This document shows, one piece after another, positions 55,749-64,000 of a stretch of DNA of 64,000 bases (position 1 is its first letter; each line of letters opens with the position of its first letter). The notes under the pieces were generated by a model. It was given only the letters and a program-made list of their open reading frames with translations. It ran no database searches and was not told the origin of the DNA. Position numbers and translations under genes: made by a program. The stretch is from Acorus gramineus (Eukaryota; Streptophyta; Magnoliopsida; Acorales; Acoraceae), in assembly GCA_030737835.1 (NCBI GenBank), contig CM060850.1:6377299-6441298 (forward strand), written 5' to 3'.

Positions 55749-58700
55749 GGTAAAAAACATCTGCTTTCATGAATTTAGAGGGAAAAATGTACCATTGACC
55801 AGACGTAAGTCACGTAACTGGTCTGGCTCATGTCATTATCGACTTAGTTCAGCTGGAGTTGGAGCCAGATTTTAACCTGTATTTAATCAATCAGTGGATC
55901 CATAGGTCAGAATTTGTTCCTATCTTGCCAATTATTGTTCCCTATTGTGAACTATAAAGTGTGATGAGATGTTTTTTAATCAATACATGCTAGTCCTAAA
56001 TTTGTTATTCACAAGGATTATTAAGTTAAACCATAGCTTGTTTGATAGTTGAAGGTTATGAGACCCTACTTTATTCCTTTTTAATAATCAAATGCATCAT
56101 GTTATCTATCAATATGTAAACCCTATACCCATTACAGGTTCAGATGCAAATTTGCATTTTTTTTACCTATGTATGGGTAAGTTCCCTGTTAGGATTGACT
56201 TTCCATCAAGAAAACAAATATGTGAATCCTTGTCATCATAGGAGTTGTGTTTGAAGAAGTACTCATAACAAGGAAGTGATTAATTGCACGTGTTCATCCT
56301 TTATAAAGATAATTATTAATTGTAAAGTTGGTGTTTTAAGCCAATCAACAAAAAATTACTTGGAAATTTTTTTGAGAAGATAATATATGGAGCCTAAAGT
56401 TGATTATAGTTGATTGAATTTTTTTTATCAACTGAATTTGAGATTGTTGATTTAATTTGGCCGCATGGATAAAAAGAATCTTCTGGATTGATAATTTAGA
56501 TCCATGGACTAATAATTATTGAAAAGAAAATTTGTATTGAACATAATATGTTTTCTTTATGGGTAATGTGTCTATCTATTAAATATAGAAAATAAATTAC
56601 ATAGTTGAATTCACAAGGGGAGGTGTTATTATTAATTCACAAAAATGAGGGGTTGATATGAATATAAATAAACTTTGATTTTTTTTCTTACAAAAGTTGT
56701 AAATTTTTATTTTAATGATGCATGTCTTGGTAACGTGAGTGTATGAAACTAACAAGTTATATGAGCCTTAAAATGAGCTAAAATGGTTGTGTATAATTAC
56801 ATCCAAAGAAGCATACAAATAGAGTAAATAAAATTTTCTCCCTGGTTAAGTAACTCAAGTATATCGATCCGGATTTGTCTAATATTAAATCCAATTGAAA
56901 AAAAGAATAACATTTAAAAATAAAACCAAAATCAAAGTTTATTATAAAAAATTATCAATGGAATATACAGAGGGCGAGAGAAACACCATTAAAAAATAAA
57001 TCATGAGCTAAAATCTTGTTCTTTTTTCGTATCATCTATCTCTTTGTTTTTTTTTATTTAAAATAAAGCATCTCCGATTCAAGTCTTCAAATATGGAGGG
57101 TGAATTGAACCTTTCATATTTGAAGAAAATTTATTTTTGGAGGGTGTTGTACTTCAACCATTATCCTTTATTTTTTCTTATCATTTTTAAAATTATACAA
57201 TGTTATATGAAAACTCATTAATAAATATTATTATTATTATTGATCCATTTATATAAAAATTTATACCATTGAAAAGATCTCGTTAAAACCTTTAAAATGA
57301 GTTTAATATTAAATGGTTTTGGAATTATTTTTAAATTATTAAATTTTTAATTAAATAAATAAAATTATTCTTGAATAATCAAACGAATGAGGATTTATTT
57401 AAAATTAATTCTAAAATAATGTACTATTAGTCTCATTTGAAGGTCTAGATGAGATCTTTCCAATTCTAGTATTTTTATTAAAAATGGATTAGCGGATCTA
57501 AATATACATTAGATTGAAGTAATTAATGTATAAAGGAAACAATGAAAAAGGTGATTTGGAGGTGGCCTGCAAATGGAGATATGGAGTGTGATTGGAGATG
57601 CTCTTACAAATCAATCCATATAAGAACTAAAATTTAAAATTTCCATATTACTACATTAAAAAAAAATAAAAAAAATAATTTCATAGGCAATTGCAAATCA
57701 AATCTACTAATCATCCCAGCAAAAACCAAAGAAGTGGAAGGATTTCTCCTGGGCAATTACAAATCAATCCCTATAAAAAGAAGAAATTTTATCGTGGTGA
57801 TCTCATTATCTTACTGGACTTTTTTTTGTAAAATATTTGTTTGTTAGATATTTGTTTTTGTTAAATTTTTTATTAATGTTCTCTGGTTACAGGAATCTAG
57901 AATATTCTTAGCCAGTTACAAAATATTTCGTAAGATAAATTATCTTAATTTATAAATAAAACATCTATCAATATTATTTTTATTTAAATTTATCAAAATT
58001 GAAATAAAAAAAAAGAATAAATGTTCCTCTAGCATTTAATTGAAATAAAATATTTTATTTTTATTTTAAAATAAGAATAATTGTCCCCACTTTATCATGG
58101 TTATTTTTTTTTATGATAAACTGGATATATGCTTTGAATTATCTCTGTTCCTTATAAAAGAGATTTAAGAGACTTACGAGTTAACGAAAGATTCAAATGG
58201 TGTGCGAGTGATTCCCAATTAACATCTAAAAACACATAAGCAATCACAAATGCATTAAAAACATAAATTTTACATTTTTAAATTTTATCTATATATTGTT
58301 GAATGTGATTTAATAAAATCATATTTTCATGTAGTTTTATTTACTTTATATTGTAACTTTGAGTTTTGTAAAAAGAGTTTTCAAATAGTCGCATTAAATG
58401 CTTATAATGTTTTAATAGTGTATTAATTTTTGTATTAATTTTAAACATTTTGTGTGATGCATTATGTGTGTAAAATCCGATTAATTAAAGACCACCGTTA
58501 GATATGAGAGATCAATCAAGAGTCGTTGATTGACGATAAGATGAAGCAGTTGAGAGTTAAATTCAAAATTCGAATTTAATTGCTGGACGGTTATAACTGT
58601 TGGGAACAGTTGTGATAACTGTTGAGAACTATTATGATAGGGTCTTTAACTAGGGGGATAATTTTAATCTTCTTCTTCTTCCTCGAAAAGACTCATCCAA

Positions 58701-59240
58701 TCCAAAAAGAACATGTTAGACTTGCATCCATATCTGCCATAAACACAGCAACCAAAGAGGGCCATTTTTAGCTTTTGTTTTGCTGACCGCAAGTCTAATA
58801 AGGCTTCGTTGTATCCGGGAGTGAGTTTGCAGAGAATCCCTACAACAACTTCGTTGAGAAGTGGGAGCAAATATCGCATAAAGAAAGCGTATTCGCTACA
58901 CGCCTCGAAATTAAAATTGTTCTTTTCATTCCATTCTTTTTATTCCAACATATATCTCAAATCATGTTTGGCATATATATATATATATATATAAATATTA
59001 AATTCATAGAGGATTTTTTTAAAATTCAAATCTTTACTTAATTCCTATATACGAGGGTAGTAACAAACAGAAGTGATCTATTTTTGTTTCTTTAACCGTG
59101 TTATTCATTGAAGATTTGTTTGTTAAGGATTTATTCTTCAGATCTTTATTAATATTAGTTAGATATATAAACTGTGTAATATGTTAAAACCACAACTAAC
59201 CAAAATCAAATTAAATCTCAACCTATCCAATCTCACTAAC
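55749..59240. other. Long AT-rich spacer after SNU114
   Basis: It contains the SNU114 3' UTR and then AT-rich DNA without recognisable genes. A 71-codon - strand frame at 58664-58879 (cysteine-containing, acidic end) lies in slightly GC-richer sequence but has no motif I recognise. A TA microsatellite lies at about 58974-58992. Confidence 0.5.
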
Positions 59241-59241
59241 C

Positions 59242-59253
59242 ACTATATATATA
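59242..59253 (+). promoter_or_regulatory. TATA box of strictosidine synthase-like gene
   Basis: ACTATATATATAG lies about 80 bp before the ATG at 59329, in normal position for a plant core promoter with a short A-rich leader. Confidence 0.55.
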
Positions 59254-59328
59254 GACCTAGTAGCCATTGTATTTCCCTACTTCAACTTAAACATCCGACA
59301 AAAAAAAAAAAAAAAACCTCTCTCAAAA

Positions 59329-61897
59329 ATGGCTGTGAAATCAGTTTATCTGTTCTTGTTCATGTTTGTCACTCTTTTTCATTATACACAAGCAATTCCA
59401 ATACCCCTACCATCTGGAGCTGGACCTGAAAGCCTTGTTTTCGATCGATCGGGACGCGGTCCATATGCGGGCATATCAGATGGCCGAATAATTCGATGGA
59501 ATGGACTATACTCCGGCGGTTGGGATGATTTTGCGACGACGTCCCCGCATTGGTAATATTACTTCTAGTTACATATGATATACATATTTATATGTTTATT
59601 TTGTTTCATGTTATATTTTTGTATTAGTGATTGTTTTATTATTTTGAATGCATGGATGGAATTATGGAAATAGTTTGATATCTTTGTTAATTTGAATACA
59701 CTATGTTTTTAGATATATAATCTTCTTTTAAAAATTCTATTCTTTTTTAGAAGTTCATGTTACCTACCAAAAAAAGAGTTCATGTTGAATTCGATCGGGA
59801 GCATATTTTATTTGGATTATTTTTTCTTTAAAAATCATTATTGCTACTGATTCGTCATGTTTTTCTAAATAATAGCTTCAACATTGAATGAGCAAAATGA
59901 GATTAATTTATATACAATAAAAATTAAGTTCCACGAATTGATTGAAAAGAAAAGTGATGATAATATTGATAATATTTATTTACTAATTAATACAAAACAT
60001 CAAATGGATGGTGTTAATTATGTTTAAGTTCTGCTTTTTGAAATTATGTTTTCAAATATAGTAATCTGCTTTTCACATGAATATTAAAATTACTATGCTT
60101 GCTTATAAATTTTACTTGTTATCTTACATTACATAATAACGACGTTGAAATTAAAGCATAGTACTCAGTGGTCGTGACGTCATGCTCTAGGAGTAAGATT
60201 TGTAATTTAAATCTGTGTTAGTTTCATAAGTGAAGGTTTAAAATATTTTTCTAAAATACAGATTATGCATGGCAATATTTTTGTGTTTGTTACTAGGTAC
60301 CATACATCTAATTGTATCGCCAATGCTATGTTATATTTGTTCTTTTTTTCTTTTCAGAAGTTCATATATAATATGTTTCACAGCTGATTGTAAACCTTGT
60401 AACTGGTATGTTCAACCCATCAAACTAATACGGTTGGTGATCTTAGTGCATCTATATATCTTTATTTTATTTTTTTCTAAAATGCAAATTTATTACTCTT
60501 GTGTTTAACATCTAACAAATCCAAAAACTTATTGATTGATTGGTTTCATTAAACAGGACTAAGGACTGCATTGGGTCGACCAATCGTTCTATGGAACACA
60601 AATGTGGTCGTCCTTTAGGCCTTCAGATAAATGAGAAGTCTGGTGACATCTACATCGCCGACGCCTATTACGGATTGATGGTCGTCGGACCCAATGGCGG
60701 AATGGCACAACAACTTGCATCGAGCGCGGAAGGAGTGCCGTTCCGCTTCACCAATGGCCTCGACATCGATCAAGAGAACGGTGACATCTATTTCACAGAC
60801 ACAAGTAGTCGCTATGATAGGAGGTACGTACGTACGTTGTGTGTGTGTGTATGTATGTATTGATCAAGGCATATTAAATTACTCATTTACATACATTAAG
60901 GTACTGTTTTGGTAGTGGAGTATGGGGAGAATAGGAGGGAACATAGAGAGAATACGCCTAAAAAGCTGTTTATTGGATGAAAGGAATAAATTAAATAGGT
61001 ATATATAGCGCTGATATTTGTATTCCAGGTTCCCTTTGAAATTCTAATTTATTCAACTGATATAAAAGGGACCCACATGTTAGTCATCATCTTTTATAAA
61101 TCAGAGGCTCACATGTCAAATCAATTTTTTTACATTTTATAATTCCGTATCCATCAACCAAACGACAAAAGCTTCATGACTACATGTTTTTCAACGAGAA
61201 CAACTAAAAACACAAACTGGTATAATTCTACTCTTTGAATAGTTATAAATTTCAAAATAACTTATGTCTCCATTCAAACGGCATCTAAAGTAATAATATG
61301 ATGTTTTACAGTGAGTACGAGATGGCAATGTTGAGTGGAGACGCCACAGGACGCTTAATGAAGTACGATCCAAGAACGAAACAAGTGAGCGTACTTATGC
61401 GGGGACTCGCATTTTCAAACGGAGTGGCATTAAGCCAAGACAAGAGTTATCTGCTCGTCACTGAGACAACACTATTTCGAATTCATAAATACTGGCTCAC
61501 TGGTACAAAGAAAGGAACATCAGAGATCTTGATGCTGCTACCAGGTACTATTGACTTTGATTCAATATATAATCAAAGTTATTCAAGTTTTTAGTCTGAT
61601 TTTGGTATTCCCTACGCGTCTTCAAGTCTCAAAAAGTGTAGTGATTATGGTTCTATATTTAATGTTCATCTTCTAACAGGTACCCCTGACAATATTACAA
61701 AAACCACAAATGGAGAATTCTTGGTGGCAGTGAATAGCCCAACTGCACGTGCTTTGGCCATGAGAATAGATGGAGAAGGTCGGATAATTGAAGTGTTAGA
61801 TGTCACCTTCATATCTCAAACCATTAGTGAGGTCCACGAGCATGACAGGAGGTTATTCCTTGGATCTGTGACAGTTGATCATGTTGGTGTCTTTTAA
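59329..61897 (+). CDS. SSL: Strictosidine synthase-like protein, secreted
   Basis: Four exons, 59329-59552, 60557-60823, 61312-61544 and 61680-61897, encode 313 aa with matching phases. Residues 1-22 are a signal peptide ending in HYTQA, so the protein enters the secretory pathway. Family (Str_synth, six-bladed beta-propeller) blocks are GPESLVFDRSGRGPYAGISDGRI, CGRPLGL, GDIYIADAYYGL, NGLDIDQENGDIYFTDTSSRYDR, GDATGRLMKYDP, FSNGVALSQDKSYLLVTET, and PGTPDNI. A Cys pair lies around DCIGS and HKCGRP, and NRS is a possible N-glycosylation site. True strictosidine synthases condense tryptamine and secologanin, but most plant relatives do not. I infer no alkaloid role. The C-terminus (DHVGVF) is shorter than in many members, which typically reach about 330-350 aa. 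Confidence 0.92.
60901..61290. mobile_element. Possible MITE in SSL intron 2
   Basis: The region from GTACTGTTTTGGTAGTGGAG to CCATTCAAACGGCATC has weakly inverted ends and the composition of a MITE, and makes up most of intron 2. Evidence is suggestive only. Confidence 0.3.
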
Positions 61898-63169
61898 CCT
61901 TAGTTTCTTTTTCATTTTTATGTTTGGTTGTTTGAAAGAGTGAATAAACGATTATGTCAGTGGTGTTTTAGTTTTAGGCTTTTATGTTTGATTGTTTGAA
62001 AGAGTGATAAACTTCAACCATTTAGCTAGGTTTTTTTTTTTTATTTGAGACCTTTTGATTTAATTTTTTTTCTTTCTAGAATAATATTTTCCATTCATTT
62101 ATTATGAAGAAATTAATTGCAATTGGGTGAGGATTTTTTGTGTGTAGCGTGAACGATTTAATTGTTTTTAGGTTAAAAACCTGGTAGAGTTCTTATCTGT
62201 CGCATTTCACTAGCCATTGTGTGTTTTTTATTTTCTTCTCTTATTTTTATGTTCACTTATCTTCTCACTACCATTTCAGACATCGTCTATTTTGTTATTT
62301 AAATAAATAGATATATTTACCGTTTACCTCAAAAAACTTATTCACGAATGATAATTGCTTTCGTATTATCAAAATTAGTCACGGTTCAACCAGTCCCCCA
62401 CTCCACTATATTTGGAGTAAGAGCTCTGTTACATCTAGATCTATTTTCAATCCTATATGTGTCGATAGATTTTTATTGACGCATATGTTCATGTTAACAA
62501 GATATATTGTTTTAATTTTTTTTTTTTTACATTTTCTATAAATGCATCCTACAATTCATTGGAGTATTACCCCTCGTCAATCTAAACATGAAGATTTTGT
62601 ACCACCTTGTACATTCTGTGCTCTCCTTTTGGGGGACATGCTTTTGACTATAAATTTATATTGTATATATGATTAAATAATAGAAAATGTTACACTTGTT
62701 TGAGCATTTAGAAAGACCAAAATATATACATTTTTTTATTTTAAGAATTGTCCACATTTTGTCTAATTATTTTTTATAACAAATAAAACAAGTTACTTTA
62801 TTTTGCATTTTATCTCCCATTTATCTCCTTGTCAAACTAGCTCATACGGTCTACAAAGCAACTGATCTAAATAAGAAGGCATTTAAGTGAAAGAGCAACG
62901 ATACACTCCGCTTGTTCTGCAATTCTGTCTACAACCCAAAAATGGACACATTGTATGAAAATCAATTTTTTTAAAATAAAAAATATACTAATGTATGTCA
63001 ATGTATACTTTATTTTTTATAATTATACTTTAATAGATAAATGTATATTTTTTATAAAAAAAACTGGGGACAGCTGCAGACAGGTAGAGGGACCTGAGGG
63101 CTGCTCATAATCTGGGCCTTTGGGCTGGACTAAACACAGGTATGGGCCTCTATCATATGAGTAAAGAAA
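61898..63169. other. SSL 3' flank and AT-rich spacer
   Basis: The first 100-150 bp are probably 3' UTR, with a 40-bp near-repeat (TATGTTTGGTTGTTTGAAAGAGTG and TATGTTTGATTGTTTGAAAGAGTG) at about 61918 and 61982. A fragment near 62420-62530 (ATAGATTTTTATTGACGCATATGTTC) resembles the small elements at 6693 and 28210. No gene is seen. Confidence 0.5.
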
Positions 63170-63413
63170 ATGATACGTCCAGCCCTTTTTGCAGTCTCAA
63201 TTGTAGTCCATTCTATTTTTTTTTCTTTTTAAATCATACACTCTTCAAATGAAATATATACTGTTATATAAAATAAAATATATACTGAAATACATTAGTG
63301 TGTTTTTTTTTTAAATTAAAAAAAATGATAAAAAAATTTGTGTCATATATTACTCTATCATAGCATAGCGTATGAGGCTGCAAAATGGGCTATAAAATAG
63401 ACTGCGTGTATCA
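63170..63413. mobile_element. MITE of about 240 bp
   Basis: The left end TGATACGTCCAGCCCTTTTT and right end (reverse complement TGATACACGCAGTC, then AGCCCATTTTGCAGCCTCA) share the terminal TGATACRYSCAG pattern and an inner GCCC.TTTTGCAG.CTCA block. The core is AT-rich and noncoding. Confidence 0.6.
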
Positions 63414-64000
63414 GCGCTCTTTTAGTACGATAAGGAATTTTTGTAGTGGCCAAGTAGGTTACTTGCTCATCTCTACTGATAATCACTGATTTGTTCTTTT
63501 GAATGTGGGCATTTTCTATTTTTCTCTAACCTAGTATATATTATATTAAATTAGACTAACACATTATGGGTTAATAATTATAAAAAGTGTATGCATTTAA
63601 TTAATTCAAATATATATTTTAAGCTTTTTACATAAAATTTCATTAGACAAATATATGCATTTAATAAAATTTAAAATATGTTGGGAATTAAAAAAAGTGA
63701 TCGTAAGAATGACTGTCTCAAACATTCTCTCTTTGAATATTGAGAGTGTGTTCTATCGAATTGGTGGGAGGGTGGGTGTGTTTGGGAGTATTGGGAATTT
63801 GATTAAAGCATCAAATTCTGTGTATAGATACGGAATAACAAAAGTAGTGCTTTCTTTTGCATATTTGTGAGTGGGTGGTGCCATCATAGGTTAATTAGAG
63901 CATCATATTCTGTTAGGAATTGGGATTAATTGTTGGGAGGGTAGTGTTCTAGATGTTTTCCATACAAAAAGCATCAAATTCTCTATAGGCACAATGAATA
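63414..64000. other. Right-end spacer
   Basis: No gene is recognised up to the window edge. AGCATCAAATTCT-type words recur three times (about 63807, 63900 and 63970), perhaps a decayed repeat. Confidence 0.4.

Noticed and set aside
58664-58879. 71-codon - strand frame with several cysteines
   Set aside because: No recognisable domain, no splice partners, and it lies in repeat-like sequence; considered as a small secreted peptide, but there is no signal peptide.
59329-61897. Genuine strictosidine synthase and an alkaloid gene cluster
   Set aside because: Neighbours are housekeeping genes, and the family is mostly non-catalytic for this reaction in plants; sequence alone does not support an alkaloid role.

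Overview
The window is nuclear DNA of a flowering plant. It has spliced GT-AG genes with plant-specific families (CONSTANS-like factor, agmatine deiminase, strictosidine synthase-like protein), AT-rich introns and spacers, and many small inverted-repeat transposons, SINEs, LINE remnants and Ty3/gypsy remnants. GC-rich first exons next to AT-rich downstream exons (SNU114, CONSTANS-like, kinase) suggest a monocot, probably not a grass. The species cannot be fixed from the sequence alone.

Layout. 1-7119 and 14582-22919 are two diverged copies of one segment. Each carries a ceramide synthase gene (LAG1/LOH type, + strand) facing a CONSTANS-like gene (- strand). In the left copy the ceramide synthase enters from outside the window and ends normally, but the CONSTANS-like gene is a wreck: its 5' part is cut off, its exon 2 carries a piece of gypsy reverse transcriptase, and its exon 1 carries a small insertion. 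In the right copy the CONSTANS-like gene is intact (303 aa, one B-box, CCT domain). The ceramide synthase there has a one-base frame problem near its start and a C-terminus rewritten by an insertion. Between the copies (7120-11390) lie a 46-bp tandem repeat and a gypsy-type LTR. 23340-30500 is gene-poor and repeat-rich, with a 1.2-kb foldback element.

From 30518 on there are four apparently intact genes: an STK16-like, N-myristoylatable protein kinase (-, 339 aa), agmatine deiminase (-, about 377 aa), the U5 snRNP GTPase Snu114 (+, 990 aa), and a strictosidine synthase-like secreted protein (+, 313 aa). Their exon sums all keep frame. They act in unrelated processes (membrane-anchored signalling, polyamine synthesis, splicing, secreted six-bladed-propeller protein), so this is ordinary plant gene order, not a cluster.

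I found no convincing new biological system. The most informative things are the duplication with reciprocal damage, the reverse transcriptase-CCT chimeric reading frame, the single hybrid-looking B-box, the altered ceramide synthase ends, a GC-AG intron needed by agmatine deiminase, and several well-delimited small transposons.
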